NCBI RefSeq assembly: GCF_009829325.1
Contig: NZ_VUOS01000012.1
Span: forward strand, 124,001 to 188,000
Source of the DNA: Nocardia sp. CY41
Lineage (GTDB): Bacteria; Actinomycetota; Actinomycetes; Mycobacteriales; Mycobacteriaceae
Length of the DNA: 64,000 bases
Reading direction: 5' to 3'
Shown here: piece after piece, positions 54,292 through 63,932 of the stretch
Position numbering within the stretch: position 1 is the stretch's first letter
How the letters are laid out: each line of letters begins with the position of its first letter
Program-made: the position numbers and the translations under genes
The notes under the pieces: model-generated
The model's database searches: none
The model's input: the letters and a program-made list of their open reading frames with translations, nothing else
What the model was told of the DNA's origin: nothing

Positions 54292-55526
54292 TGAGTGTTC
54301 CCCAGGCCGTGCTGCTGGCCATCTTGGCGGCTGTCGTCGGCCTGGCAGTCGGCGGGCTATTGATCCCGTATGTGAATGCCAGGCAGGCCGCGCGCAGGCA
54401 GGCCGAGTCCGGTCTCACCATGTCCCAGGTCCTCGACCTCATCGTGCTCGCTTCCGAGAGCGGGATCGCCGTCGTCGACGAGTACCGCGACGTGGTGCTG
54501 GTCAATCCGCGCGCGGAGGAACTCGGGCTGGTCCGCAATCGCCTGCTCGACGAGCGCGCCTGGGCCGCCGTGGAGAAAGTGCTCGCCACCGGCGAATCCG
54601 CCGAGTTCGACCTGACCGCGAAGAATCCGGTCCCCGGTCGCGGCCGCATCGCGGTGCGCGGCGTCGCCCGGCAGCTCTCGCGCGAGGAGACCACGTTCAC
54701 CGTGCTGTTCGCCGACGACGATTCCGAGCAGGCCCGCATGGAGGCCACCCGCCGCGACTTCGTCGCAAACGTCAGTCACGAGCTCAAGACCCCGGTCGGC
54801 GCGATGAGCCTGCTCGCCGAAGCTCTCCTGGAATCCGCCGACGACCCGGAGGCCGTGCGACACTTCGGTCAGCGTGTGCTCGGCGAATCGCGCCGCCTCG
54901 GCAAAATGGTGACCGAACTCATCGCGCTCTCCCGCCTGCAAGGCGCGGAGAAACTGCCCGAACTCGAGGTGGTGGATGTGGACACCGTGGTGATGCAAGC
55001 CGTGGATCGTTCCCGCACCGCCGCCGAAGCCGCCGGGATCACCGTCAGCACCGACCGCCCGAGCGGACTCGAGGTGCTCGGCGACGAAACCCTGCTGGTC
55101 ACCGCCCTGTCCAACCTGGTGGAGAACGCGATCGCCTACTCACCGGCCGGCTCCCACGTGTCGGTGAGCCGCTCGCTGCGCGGCGATCACGTGGCGATGG
55201 CGGTCACCGACCGCGGCATCGGCATCGCCAAGGAAGACCAGGAGCGCGTGTTCGAGCGCTTCTTCCGGTCCGACAAGGCGCGTTCCCGCGCCACCGGCGG
55301 CACCGGTCTAGGCCTGGCTATCGTCAAACACGTGGCCGCCAACCACAACGGGGAAATCACCCTGTGGAGCAAGTTGGGCACCGGATCGACGTTCACCTTG
55401 CGCATACCCGCTCACCACGAAGCAGGCGCCGACGACGACCACGACGGCGCCGTGGTGGGCATGAAAGAAACAAGCCCGCGTCCCACCGGGCCGGGCCGAC
55501 CGAATGGTGTGGAGGCACGCAGATGA
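54291..55526 (+). CDS. senX3: Sensor histidine kinase SenX3
   Basis: 411 aa from GTG 54291. Membrane segment at about 6-27 ([20 protein letters not shown]), a PAS-like domain (residues 45-145), HisKA with phospho-acceptor His163 in [12 protein letters not shown], then HATPase boxes [11 protein letters not shown] (N), [10 protein letters not shown] (G1) and [12 protein letters not shown] (G2). In mycobacteria SenX3 responds to phosphate limitation and controls RegX3. The coding region overlaps regX3 by four bases. No conventional ribosome binding site is present; the AAGG is adjacent to the start. Confidence 0.95.
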   Translation: MSVPQAVLLAILAAVVGLAVGGLLIPYVNARQAARRQAESGLTMSQVLDLIVLASESGIAVVDEYRDVVLVNPRAEELGLVRNRLLDERAWAAVEKVLATGESAEFDLTAKNPVPGRGRIAVRGVARQLSREETTFTVLFADDDSEQARMEATRRDFVANVSHELKTPVGAMSLLAEALLESADDPEAVRHFGQRVLGESRRLGKMVTELIALSRLQGAEKLPELEVVDVDTVVMQAVDRSRTAAEAAGITVSTDRPSGLEVLGDETLLVTALSNLVENAIAYSPAGSHVSVSRSLRGDHVAMAVTDRGIGIAKEDQERVFERFFRSDKARSRATGGTGLGLAIVKHVAANHNGEITLWSKLGTGSTFTLRIPAHHEAGADDDHDGAVVGMKETSPRPTGPGRPNGVEARR

Positions 55527-56212
55527 CGAGTGTTCTGATCGTCGAGGATGAGGAGTCGCTGGCCGATCCGCTCGCGTTCCTGCTGCGCAAGGAGGGTTTC
55601 GAGGTCACCGTGGTGGGTGACGGGCCGTCCGCGCTCGCCGAGTTCGACCGGTCCGGCGCGGACATCGTCCTACTCGACCTCATGCTGCCCGGCATGAGCG
55701 GCACCGACGTGTGCAAGCAGTTGCGCACCCGCAGCGGCGTCCCGGTGATCATGGTCACCGCGCGCGACAGCGAGATCGACAAGGTGGTCGGCCTGGAACT
55801 GGGCGCCGACGACTACGTCACCAAGCCGTATTCCGCGCGCGAGCTCATCGCGCGCATCCGGGCCGTGCTGCGCCGCGGCGCGGGCGACGAGCTGGAAGGC
55901 TCCAACGAGAGCGGCGTGCTGGAAGCAGGCCCGGTCCGGATGGACGTCGACCGGCACACCGTGATGGTGAACGGCAAGCCGGTCACTTTGCCGCTCAAGG
56001 AGTTCGACCTGCTCGAATACTTGCTGCGGAACTCCGGGCGGGTGCTCACCCGCGGTCAGCTGATCGACCGCGTGTGGGGCGCCGACTACGTCGGCGACAC
56101 CAAGACTCTGGACGTGCACGTCAAGCGGTTGCGCTCGAAGATCGAGGCGGACCCGGCCAAGCCGGAACACCTGGTCACCGTGCGCGGCCTCGGTTACAAA
56201 CTCGAAGCGTAA
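55523..56212 (+). CDS. regX3: Response regulator RegX3
   Basis: 229 aa from ATG 55523, overlapping senX3 (ATGA). Receiver domain with acidic pocket VEDEE, phospho-accepting Asp52 ([10 protein letters not shown]), Thr in VMVTARDS and Lys in VTKPYSARE. OmpR/PhoB winged helix at residues 130-229 ([42 protein letters not shown]). It activates phosphate-starvation genes in mycobacteria. A 17-bp perfect hairpin follows. Confidence 0.96.
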   Translation: MTSVLIVEDEESLADPLAFLLRKEGFEVTVVGDGPSALAEFDRSGADIVLLDLMLPGMSGTDVCKQLRTRSGVPVIMVTARDSEIDKVVGLELGADDYVTKPYSARELIARIRAVLRRGAGDELEGSNESGVLEAGPVRMDVDRHTVMVNGKPVTLPLKEFDLLEYLLRNSGRVLTRGQLIDRVWGADYVGDTKTLDVHVKRLRSKIEADPAKPEHLVTVRGLGYKLEA

Positions 56213-56256
56213 ACCCCCGAAGCGAGGTCGGTTCCGGCCTCGATCCACGCCGACGC

Positions 56257-56302
56257 CCCATGTGCTCACGAAACGCAACAACTGATTTCGTGAGCACATG
56301 GG
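56257..56302. terminator. Bidirectional terminator after regX3
   Basis: CCCATGTGCTCACGAAA (56257-56273) is perfectly complementary to 56286-56302 with a 12-nt loop. It separates regX3 from the convergent secreted-protein gene; the A-run/T-run at the loop end is short. Confidence 0.7.
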
Positions 56303-56404
56303 TAACTCGCCGGGGACGCCCAGAACGTGCGTGGCATCCAACGCAGGACCTGAACGCGGATTTCGCGCTCCCGACCAGTACGGCCTGAAGACGCGGAGAG
56401 GCGG

Positions 56405-56734
56405 CTACGGCAAGTAGATCCAGGTGGTGCCGAGCGGCGTCTCGGTCTTCTGCAGGGTGATCCAGCCCAGATCGTCTTCCTGCATGCAGTCGTAGAGGTC
56501 CGCGGTGTTGGTGCCACGGCAGGCGATGGTGTGCGAGGTGCCGTACGGGCTCGCGATCAGGAGCTTGCCCGCGGCCTTGGCGTTGACCGCGGCCGGGTCG
56601 GTGGCCGCCACGAACTCCGTGGTGAAGTCGTAGAACTTGTGCGGATCGCCGTTCGGCTCGGCGTGGGCTACTCCGGTCAGCGAGAGGGCGGCGCCCAGGG
56701 CGATGGTCGCCACGGTGAGAAGTTTCTTGGACAT
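56405..56734 (-). CDS. Small secreted protein
   Basis: 109 aa, ATG 56734. A signal peptide (LLTVATIALGAALSLTGVAHA, cleaved before EPNGDPHK) and a mature domain with two Cys (IACRGTNTADLYDCMQEDD) that may form a disulfide. It ends TPLGTTWIYLP. Not recognised beyond general secreted actinobacterial proteins. Confidence 0.7.
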   Translation of the reverse strand: MSKKLLTVATIALGAALSLTGVAHAEPNGDPHKFYDFTTEFVAATDPAAVNAKAAGKLLIASPYGTSHTIACRGTNTADLYDCMQEDDLGWITLQKTETPLGTTWIYLP

Positions 56735-56842
56735 AACGGCACATCAAACCCGATCCGGGTAAAGCTCGCATGGCGACGGGGTGAACCACCCGCCGAACCG
56801 GGCAGCCCCGGCCTCCCGACCGAGCGCTCGACCGGCAAACCC

Positions 56843-57715
56843 TCAGGCGAACGGATCCGCGCAATCGCGCATACGGTCGGCGTGCACCGTCGCCGGGTGG
56901 ACGGCGATCAAGCCCAAGCCCTCGCGGCGCTTGCAGTGCCGGGCCAGTTCGGCATACGCGGGCGCGCCGATCAGCTCGGTCAGCTCGGGAGCATAGGACT
57001 GCCACACCGGCTTGCTGCCGACATGTGCGTCGGGGGAGCCCGAGCAGTACCAGTCCAGATCGGCCCCGCCCGGCCCCCATCCGCGGCGGTCGTACTCGGT
57101 GATCACGGTGCGGAGAATCTGCACGCCGTCGGGCCGGTCCACCCAGTCCTGGGTGCGGCGGATCGGCAGCTGCCAGCACACGTCCGGCTTGACCTCCAGC
57201 GGCTCGATACCGCGCCGCAGCGCCATGGTGTGCAGGGCGCAGCCGACTCCGCCGGCGAAGCCGGGACGGTTGAGGAAGATGCACGCGCCCTCGAACCGCC
57301 GCGTGCGCAGCGCGGGTTCGTCGTCCAGCTCGTCGAGTTCCAGATAGCCGCTCTTGGTGATCTTGCCCTGCGCGTTGGTCGCCTCCTCCCGCAGTTGCCA
57401 GTCCTGCGGTGTGAGCATCTTCACGGCGCGGCTCAGCCTCTTCCGGTCGTCTTCATCGGAGAGGAACGCGCCGTGCGAGCAGCAGCCGTCGTCCGGCCGG
57501 TCGGACAGGATCCCTTGACAAGCCGGGGTACCGAAGACGCACGTCCACCTCGACAGCAGCCAGGTCAGGTCGGCGACGATCAGATGCTCGTCGTTTGCCG
57601 GATCTACGAACTCGATCCACTCACGGGGAAAGTCGGGGTCGACTTCGGGGGCTGGGTCGATCTTCCCCGCTGGTCGGGGCCGGGTCGGGCTGCTCGGGGA
57701 TGCGCCTACCGTCAC
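56843..57715 (-). CDS. Conserved Cys-rich protein (Rv0495c-like)
   Basis: 290 aa. Cys pattern in [31 protein letters not shown] region (residues about 58-84; Cys in FGTPACQG and DGCCSHG), plus [18 protein letters not shown] and [10 protein letters not shown], and a terminal DCADPFA. The distribution looks like a metal or Fe-S binding protein of the DUF3109/YkgJ-like kind. Position matches Rv0495c, directly upstream of and divergent from ppx as in mycobacteria. Function unproven. Confidence 0.8.
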   Translation of the reverse strand: MTVGASPSSPTRPRPAGKIDPAPEVDPDFPREWIEFVDPANDEHLIVADLTWLLSRWTCVFGTPACQGILSDRPDDGCCSHGAFLSDEDDRKRLSRAVKMLTPQDWQLREEATNAQGKITKSGYLELDELDDEPALRTRRFEGACIFLNRPGFAGGVGCALHTMALRRGIEPLEVKPDVCWQLPIRRTQDWVDRPDGVQILRTVITEYDRRGWGPGGADLDWYCSGSPDAHVGSKPVWQSYAPELTELIGAPAYAELARHCKRREGLGLIAVHPATVHADRMRDCADPFA

Positions 57716-57780
57716 GAAATAGGACGCTAACAGTTCAGTCGCCTGGGTTGTAGTGCCGGATCACCCAGTACCGTGTTCAT

Positions 57781-58815
57781 GTGCGGCTTGGGGTACTCGA
57801 TGTCGGAAGCAATACCGTTCACCTGCTCGTGGTGGACGCGCACCGTGGCGGTCATCCCTTGCCGATGAGCTCGACGAAAGCCGCCTTGCGGCTGGCGGAG
57901 AACATCGACGACGCGGGGTGCATCACCGAAGCGGGCGCGCAGCGGCTGATCGACACCGTGGCCGAATTCGCCAGCATCGCCGAGACCTCCAGATGCGTCC
58001 AGCTGATGCCGTTCGCCACCTCCGCGCTGCGGGAGGCGGCCAACTCCGACGAGGTCCTCGGCCGCGTGCGCGCGGAGACCGGCGTCGACCTGCGGGTGCT
58101 GACCGGCGTCGACGAGGCCCGGCTGACCTTTCTCGCGGTGCGCCGCTGGTACGGCTGGAGCGCCGGGCGCATCCTCAACCTTGACATCGGCGGCGGCTCG
58201 CTGGAAATGACCAACGGCGGCGACGAGGAACCCGACGTCGCGCTCTCTTTACAACTGGGCGCGGGCCGGTTGACCAGGGAATGGCTGCGCGAGGATCCGC
58301 CCGGGAAGCGCCGGGTGGCGGTGCTGCGCGACTGGCTCGACGCCGAGCTGGTGGTACCGGCGAAGAAGCTGCTCGAGCCGGGTAAGCCCGATCTCGCCGT
58401 CGGCACTTCGAAGACGTTCCGGTCCCTCGCCCGGCTGACCGGAGCGGCGCCCTCGGCGGCAGGCCCGCGGGTGCGTCGTACACTCACGAGCTCGGGCCTG
58501 CGCCAGCTGATTGCGTTCATCTCGCGGATGACCGCGGCGGACCGTGCAGAATTGGAAGGCGTAAGTTCCGATCGGTCACAGCAATTGGTGGCCGGTGCGT
58601 TGGTCGCGGAGGCGAGTATGCGGGCACTTTCGCTGGATTCCTTGGAGATTTGTCCGTGGGCGCTGCGTGAAGGGCTCATCCTGCGCAAACTGGATACCGA
58701 TATGAATGGTGGACCCGAAGCAACGTACTCAGCGGGCTCGGCGACCGGAGACGGTCGACCGGCGTCCGGCAGCGGCGCCCCGGCGCCGGGCTCGATCGGG
58801 ACGGTGTCGTCATGA
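57781..58815 (+). CDS. Exopolyphosphatase / Ppx-GppA phosphatase
   Basis: 344 aa from GTG 57781. ASKHA fold with phosphate loops LGVLDVGSNTVHLLVVD (residues 4-20) and LNLDIGGGSLEM (about 131), catalytic Glu in PFATSALREAAN and EARLTFLAV. The length fits short mycobacterial Ppx1 (Rv0496), which removes terminal phosphate from short polyphosphate. The stop overlaps the next gene (ATGA). Confidence 0.9.
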   Translation: MRLGVLDVGSNTVHLLVVDAHRGGHPLPMSSTKAALRLAENIDDAGCITEAGAQRLIDTVAEFASIAETSRCVQLMPFATSALREAANSDEVLGRVRAETGVDLRVLTGVDEARLTFLAVRRWYGWSAGRILNLDIGGGSLEMTNGGDEEPDVALSLQLGAGRLTREWLREDPPGKRRVAVLRDWLDAELVVPAKKLLEPGKPDLAVGTSKTFRSLARLTGAAPSAAGPRVRRTLTSSGLRQLIAFISRMTAADRAELEGVSSDRSQQLVAGALVAEASMRALSLDSLEICPWALREGLILRKLDTDMNGGPEATYSAGSATGDGRPASGSGAPAPGSIGTVSS

Positions 58816-60392
58816 GTGAGGACTCCAAACAGTTGTCGGTCGCGGAGCTGCTGGCGCGCAACGGCCAGCAGAGCGGCGCCTCCTCCGGTGGTGGCAGACG
58901 CCGCCGCAGTGGGCGCGGCATCTCCGTCGCCGAACTCACCGGCGACCTGCCGGTCATCCGGGAAGGCGGCGGTCACTCCGCGCACGCGGCGCCCGATGCC
59001 GGCGCCGACGAGCAGGCCTACGCGCCGCCCTCGTACGATCCGCCCGCGCCGGAGCCGGTGTCCTACTCGCCCGACCCGCAGCCCGACCTGTCGTCGTATT
59101 CGCCCATATCGGGCCCGATCTCGATGTACGACCCGCTGGCCGGTTACGCGCAGCCCGACCCGCCGCAGCCCGATCCGCCGCCCGGGCGATCCAGCCGGGT
59201 CATGCCAGGCCGGGAGATGCCTTCCGCGCGGCACGGCACGTCGTTCGATCCGCTGTCGCCCGATACCCCGGTGTCCGACCTGTTCTCGGCCGCCCCCGTT
59301 CCGTACGTGCCCGACCCGCTGCCCGAGACACCTCCGCGTTCGGGGCGCAGGCGCAGGCGGGAGGAACCCGACGAGCAGGCCACCGAGGTCCGCTCGTGGC
59401 ACGATGTCTCACCCGAGCCGTTCGGCGGCGGCGCGCTGCCCGATCGCGGTTTCGGCGAACCGGGGCGCAACAGCCACGCGGAGTTCGACGAGCCCGCGTT
59501 CGGCCGCTCGCCCCTTCCCGAGCGCAACGGCGCTGGAGGCGGTCGCGCGGCCAGGCGCAGAGCGGCGGAGGCGGCGGAAGCGGCCGAGGATCTCGGCCCG
59601 TCCACCGCGGCTTGGTCACCGTCCACCGGCGGCTTCGCCCCGGAATCGGAACCGCTGCCGCTCCCGCCGCCACCCGACCCGCGACCGAAGCCGGGCAGGC
59701 CCGCTCCGCCGGACCCACAGCCGGAGGGACATCGCCGACCGGCCCGCCGCGAGGGCGTCGGCGAGAACGGTCTCCCGGCCTGGTCCGCGCGGCGGCATAA
59801 ACCACAGCCCGATCCCGCGCCGGAATCCGGCGGCCTTCCGACCGCCGCGTGGTCGCTGGCCAGCCAGGACCAGCAGCTGCTCTCCGGCCAGACGGTCGCG
59901 GGTGACCTGTTGCGCGATGGCGTCGACCGGGCCGAGCGCGGGGCGGCGCGACGGCGCGGGCGCGGTGGGCGCGCCGCCGTCGACGTAGCGGAAATGGACG
60001 GCGTCACCGACGTCTACGAGCCGATCGAGCTGGACGAGGACGACGAGGACGATCTCCCCGACGAACCTCGCGCCGCCACCCGGGCGGCGTCGCGGCGGTC
60101 CCGGACCGCCAAGAAGACGGAGGACGACGACAACCGGCGCCAGTGGATGATCCTCGGCGGTCAGAGCACCGGCGCCGCCGTCGCGGGCATGTTGCTGTTC
60201 AAGGGCTTCGAACGCATGTGGGAGATGCTTCCCTGGGTGGCGCTGGCGCTGGCGATGATCGTGATTCTCGGCCTGGTGGCCCTCGTGCGGATTCTGCGCA
60301 GGACCGACGACATCCTCAGCACGGTGATCGCCGTCGTCGTGGGCATCTTCGTCACGCTGGGGCCACTGGCCTTTCTTCTCAGTACGAACTGA
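58812..60392 (+). CDS. Pro-rich membrane protein (Rv0497-like)
   Basis: 526 aa from ATG 58812. The N-terminal three quarters are low-complexity, Pro/Arg/Asp-rich and probably disordered, beginning with SVAELLARN and an R-R-R-R cluster followed by SGRGISVAELTGDLPV. An acidic run (ELDEDDEDDLPDEP) precedes two C-terminal membrane segments (ALALAMIVILGLVALVRIL; VIAVVVGIFVTLGPLAFLLS) and one weaker one. A similar but shorter protein follows ppx1 in mycobacteria. Possible envelope or division function; unknown. Confidence 0.8.
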   Translation: MSEDSKQLSVAELLARNGQQSGASSGGGRRRRSGRGISVAELTGDLPVIREGGGHSAHAAPDAGADEQAYAPPSYDPPAPEPVSYSPDPQPDLSSYSPISGPISMYDPLAGYAQPDPPQPDPPPGRSSRVMPGREMPSARHGTSFDPLSPDTPVSDLFSAAPVPYVPDPLPETPPRSGRRRRREEPDEQATEVRSWHDVSPEPFGGGALPDRGFGEPGRNSHAEFDEPAFGRSPLPERNGAGGGRAARRRAAEAAEAAEDLGPSTAAWSPSTGGFAPESEPLPLPPPPDPRPKPGRPAPPDPQPEGHRRPARREGVGENGLPAWSARRHKPQPDPAPESGGLPTAAWSLASQDQQLLSGQTVAGDLLRDGVDRAERGAARRRGRGGRAAVDVAEMDGVTDVYEPIELDEDDEDDLPDEPRAATRAASRRSRTAKKTEDDDNRRQWMILGGQSTGAAVAGMLLFKGFERMWEMLPWVALALAMIVILGLVALVRILRRTDDILSTVIAVVVGIFVTLGPLAFLLSTN

Positions 60393-60405
60393 GCAGGGAG
60401 CAGTT

Positions 60406-61386
60406 GTGGCGAATATCGGACAAGCGAACGAGACCGGGGTGGGGTCGCGCGCAGGCGCCGGACCGCCGGGGGCCGACGAGGGCGCGGCCCGGACGCGCCC
60501 GATCCGTGTGGGGCTCTCGACCGCCTCGGTGTACCCGCAGAACACGGAGGCCGCGTTCCGGTACGCCGCCGAGCTGGGCTACGACGGCGTCGAGCTGATG
60601 GTGTGGGCCGAGCCCGCCAGCCAGAGCATCGCCACCGTGCAGGCCTACTCGCGCAAGTACGACGTTCCGGTGCTCGCGTTGCACGCGCCGTGCCTGTTGA
60701 TCTCGCAACGCGTGTGGGGGTCGGACCCGGTGGCCAAACTGGAGCGCAGTGTGCACACCGCCGAGGCGCTGGGCGCGAGCACTGTGGTCGTGCATCCGCC
60801 GTTCCGCTGGCAGCGCCGCTACGCGGCGGGGTTCGCCGCGCAGGTGGCCGAGCTGGAGGAGAACAGCCCGGTGATCGTGGCGGTGGAGAACATGTTCCCG
60901 ATGCGGGCCGACACGCTGTTCGGCCGACGCGAAGGCGCGGTGAAACGGCTGGAGCGCCGTGGCGGTCCCGGCCCCGCGGTCACCGCGTTCAGCCCCTCCT
61001 ACGACCCGACCGATACCGGCTTCCGCCACTACACGCTGGACCTGTCGCACACCGCCACCGCCGGAGTCGATCCCTTGGCGCTGGCTGCGCGGATGGGCTC
61101 GGGTCTTGCTCATCTGCACTTGGCCGACGGCCGGGGCGCCGCGCACGACGAGCATCTCGTTCCCGGCGAGGGCACCCAGCCGTGCGTCGAGGTGTGCGCG
61201 AATCTGGTCCGTACCGGCTTCAGCGGCCAGGTCGTCGCCGAGATCAACACCCAGAACGCGCGCACCACCAAGGAGCGGGCCGAGATGCTGCACCGCACGC
61301 TGGCCTTCGCCCGCAAGCACTTGGTCGTGGCTGCCGCGCCCGCCCCTGCCGGCGCGAGCCGGAGGTCGCCCGACCGTCCGATGTGA
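60406..61386 (+). CDS. Sugar phosphate isomerase/epimerase family (Rv0498-like)
   Basis: 326 aa from GTG 60406 (GGGAG upstream), including a roughly 30-residue disordered N-terminus. AP-endonuclease 2-type TIM barrel: VGLSTASVYPQNTEAAFRYA, DGVELMVW, VLALHAPCLL, STVVVHPPFRWQ, IVAVENMFPM, LDLSHTATAGVD, HLHLADGRGAAHDEHLVPGEG, VVAEINTQNA. His, Glu and Asp at strand ends fit a metal site. Substrate unknown. Confidence 0.85.
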   Translation: MANIGQANETGVGSRAGAGPPGADEGAARTRPIRVGLSTASVYPQNTEAAFRYAAELGYDGVELMVWAEPASQSIATVQAYSRKYDVPVLALHAPCLLISQRVWGSDPVAKLERSVHTAEALGASTVVVHPPFRWQRRYAAGFAAQVAELEENSPVIVAVENMFPMRADTLFGRREGAVKRLERRGGPGPAVTAFSPSYDPTDTGFRHYTLDLSHTATAGVDPLALAARMGSGLAHLHLADGRGAAHDEHLVPGEGTQPCVEVCANLVRTGFSGQVVAEINTQNARTTKERAEMLHRTLAFARKHLVVAAAPAPAGASRRSPDRPM

Positions 61387-61519
61387 CGCTCGTCGCTTCT
61401 GCGCCATGCGGCGATGCGGTTCGTCACGGAGTGCGTTGTACGCTGTACGAACCCTGGCGTCGATGCGGCCGCGCCCGCGAACGAAGCCATCGGGTGGAGG
61501 TCGACGGACAGGAGTGAGG

Positions 61520-62407
61520 ATGACGATGGAGCTGATGGCCGAGTTCGGCCCGGCCGCCACGACCGACGCGCCGTTCAGCCGGGTGTGCGCGGTGCGTGAA
61601 GCTTCGCCCGCCACCGCGGAGACCGGCCGCTATCTGGGTGTCATCGACGACATCTGGACCATCGGCCCGAAGGTGCACGGCGGGACGATGGTCGCGGGCA
61701 GCGCCGCGGCGGCCACGAATTGGCTGCGCGCCTCCGATCCGGCTCTGGTCGGCATGGCGCCGATCGCCGCGAGTTCCGACTTCCTCGGCGCCCCGAACCC
61801 CGGTGAGGTCGAGTACGAGGTGCGCGTCCGCAAGATCGGCCGCCAGATCTGCCTGGCCGACACCGACCTGATTCAGGACGGCCGCGTCCTGGTGCGCACG
61901 GCGCTGACCTTCAGCCGTCTCGACGACGCGGAACCGAGCTACGCGCCACAGCACTCCGACATGCCCGTGCAGCCGCCCGCCGACGCCGTCGGCTACGAGC
62001 CCGGTTCTCAGATGGGCGACATCGTGCACGTCGGCCGAGGCGCCGAAATCTACCTCGATCGCGAGTGGGCCCGCTTCCTCGACGGAGAAAAGGGCGAACC
62101 GCGTCTGCGGATGTGGATCCGCCCGCGACCGGGCGACGAACAGGACCCCGACGTCGCGATGTACTTCGCCATGATGTGTGCCGACATGAGCCCGCCGGTG
62201 CCGATGAACCTGGGCCACTTCGGCTGGGCGCCCACCGTGCAGATGACCACCTACCTGCGCCGCAGGCCCGCGCCGGGCTGGCTGCGGATCATCGCCACCA
62301 CACACGAGGTGGGCGGGCGCATGTTCGACGAGGACCAGCTGGTGCTCGATGCCACCGGCGCGGTCGTCGCGCAGAGTCGTCAGTTGGCGCTCGTTCCCCA
62401 GCGCTGA
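61520..62407 (+). CDS. Thioesterase-family (double hotdog) protein (Rv0499-like)
   Basis: 295 aa, ATG 61520 (GGAG upstream; a second ATG two codons later). Two hotdog halves: KVHGGTMVAGSAAAATNWLR and EYEVRVRKIGRQICLADTDL in the first, PVPMNLGHFGWAPTVQMTTY and RIIATTHEVGGRMFDEDQLV in the second, as in TesB-like acyl-CoA thioesterases. Predicted acyl-CoA hydrolase; substrate unknown. Confidence 0.82.
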   Translation: MTMELMAEFGPAATTDAPFSRVCAVREASPATAETGRYLGVIDDIWTIGPKVHGGTMVAGSAAAATNWLRASDPALVGMAPIAASSDFLGAPNPGEVEYEVRVRKIGRQICLADTDLIQDGRVLVRTALTFSRLDDAEPSYAPQHSDMPVQPPADAVGYEPGSQMGDIVHVGRGAEIYLDREWARFLDGEKGEPRLRMWIRPRPGDEQDPDVAMYFAMMCADMSPPVPMNLGHFGWAPTVQMTTYLRRRPAPGWLRIIATTHEVGGRMFDEDQLVLDATGAVVAQSRQLALVPQR

Positions 62408-62439
62408 GGTCCGGCGCGCGCCGTCTAGCCTTGAGGCCC

Positions 62440-63258
62440 ATGACGAGAATTGCGGTGATCGGTGGCGGGCGCATCGGGGAGGCGTTGGTCGCCGGTTTGC
62501 TGGAGTCCGGGCGGCTGACCAAGGACCTGGTCGTCGTGGAGACCCATCGGGAACGGGCCCATCAGCTCGCCGAACGCTTCGGCACCCGGGTCACCGACGA
62601 CTTGGCGGATGCCGCGATCGGCGCGGATCTGCTGGTGATCGCGGTGAAACCGAACGACGTAGACGCGGTGCTCGCGCCGCTGGGCAAGGCGGAGATCGGC
62701 AGCGACCGCGATCAAGTGCTGGTCTCACTGGTGGCCGGTGTGCCGACCGGTCGGCTGGAGGGCAAGATGCCCGCCGGGTTCCCGGTGGTCCGGGTGATGC
62801 CGAATACGCCGATGCTGGTGGGGCAGGGTATGAGCGTCATCGCGCCGGGACGCTACGCGCGCGAGCAGCATCTGGAACTGGTGACCGAGGTGCTCGGCGC
62901 GGTCGGCAAGGTGGTCATCGTGGCGGAGAGCCAGATGGACGCGGTCACCGCGGTGTCCGGATCGGGGCCCGCCTATTTCTTCCTGGTCGTGGAGGCCATG
63001 GTGGAGGCGGGCGTCGGGCTCGGGCTCACCAGGGACGTGGCCACTCAGCTCGTCGTGCAGACCATGGTCGGCTCGGCCGCCCTGCTCGACAGTTCCACGC
63101 AGACCGCCGCGGAACTGCGCGCCGCGGTGACCTCACCGGCGGGCACCACCGCGGCGGCGATCCGCGAGCTCGAGCGTGGAGGACTACGCTCGGCGTTCTA
63201 CGAAGCCCTCGTGGCGGCCAAGGAAAGGTCACTCGAACAGGGCGCGTCAGCGGAGTGA
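62440..63258 (+). CDS. proC: Pyrroline-5-carboxylate reductase
   Basis: 272 aa, ATG 62440. Final step of proline synthesis with NAD(P)H. Rossmann motif IAVIGGGRIGEALVAGLLES, VRVMPNTPMLVGQGMSV, and the C-terminal signature AVSGSGPAYFFLVVEAMVEA with L-R-x-x-V-T-S-P-x-G-T-T (AAVTSPAGTTAAAI). Corresponds to Rv0500. Confidence 0.96.
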   Translation: MTRIAVIGGGRIGEALVAGLLESGRLTKDLVVVETHRERAHQLAERFGTRVTDDLADAAIGADLLVIAVKPNDVDAVLAPLGKAEIGSDRDQVLVSLVAGVPTGRLEGKMPAGFPVVRVMPNTPMLVGQGMSVIAPGRYAREQHLELVTEVLGAVGKVVIVAESQMDAVTAVSGSGPAYFFLVVEAMVEAGVGLGLTRDVATQLVVQTMVGSAALLDSSTQTAAELRAAVTSPAGTTAAAIRELERGGLRSAFYEALVAAKERSLEQGASAE

Positions 63259-63403
63259 CCGGTCTGTTTCAAATCGGAAAACCCGATTTCTCACTCCCGT
63301 CGCAGTAACACCACTGGTCCCGCTAAGCTTCAAGGAGCACGTGCGTGTCTGTTCCGCCGGTGGGGAAGCCGGCGGCGCGGACGTGCCGGAGGTCAATGGT
63401 GCA

Positions 63404-63706
63404 ATGATGTCTGCGAACAAGATGTCTGCGAATTCCGGAGGGTCCGGCGGCTCCGGTCCCGCGGGCGGTCGGGGGAATTCCCGTACACAGCGTGAGGCCG
63501 CGACACAGGGGCAATCCGTGCTCGGCGGCGGCACCCAGTTTCTCACCGTCGCCGAAGTGGCGAATCTGATGCGGGTGTCCAAGATGACGGTCTACCGGCT
63601 GGTGCACTCGGGCGAGTTGCCCGCCGTGCGCGTCGGCCGATCGTTCCGGGTGCACGCCAAGGCGGTGCACGACTATCTGGAAACGTCCTACTTCGACGCC
63701 GGATGA
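63404..63706 (+). CDS. Excisionase/BldC-like helix-turn-helix protein (Rv0500A-like)
   Basis: 100 aa from ATG 63404 (GGAGGT ten bases upstream; a second ATG follows directly). A Gly/Ser-rich arm of about 40 residues precedes an excisionase-type winged helix: FLTVAEVANLMRVSKMTVYR, LVHSGELPAVRVGRSFRVH, and a terminal DYLETSYFDAG. It is a chromosomal DNA-binding regulator of the MerR/BldC kind rather than a phage protein. Confidence 0.9.
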   Translation: MMSANKMSANSGGSGGSGPAGGRGNSRTQREAATQGQSVLGGGTQFLTVAEVANLMRVSKMTVYRLVHSGELPAVRVGRSFRVHAKAVHDYLETSYFDAG

Positions 63707-63932
63707 GGCGGTTTCGGGACCACTGGGGAGTGCCGGTACGATAGCTCCTCGGTTCGTGTTCGCCCGCCGGTGGCATCGCTGTTCGTTGCCCCGTGGTATC
63801 CGGCGGCGCGGACACGGGGCGTGAGCTTGCCGAGTGACCCCGGCCCGTCGGCCGGGGACTCGGCGGACGGGCGTCCGGCAATCGCGCACGGGCAGCGTGC
63901 GCGCCGAGTAGAGAGAACGCGAGGACAACCCT

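Noticed and set aside
61387..61519. TGTACG direct repeats (61436-61452) as an operator before the thioesterase gene
   Set aside because: The repeat is short, imperfect as a palindrome and not found elsewhere in the window.
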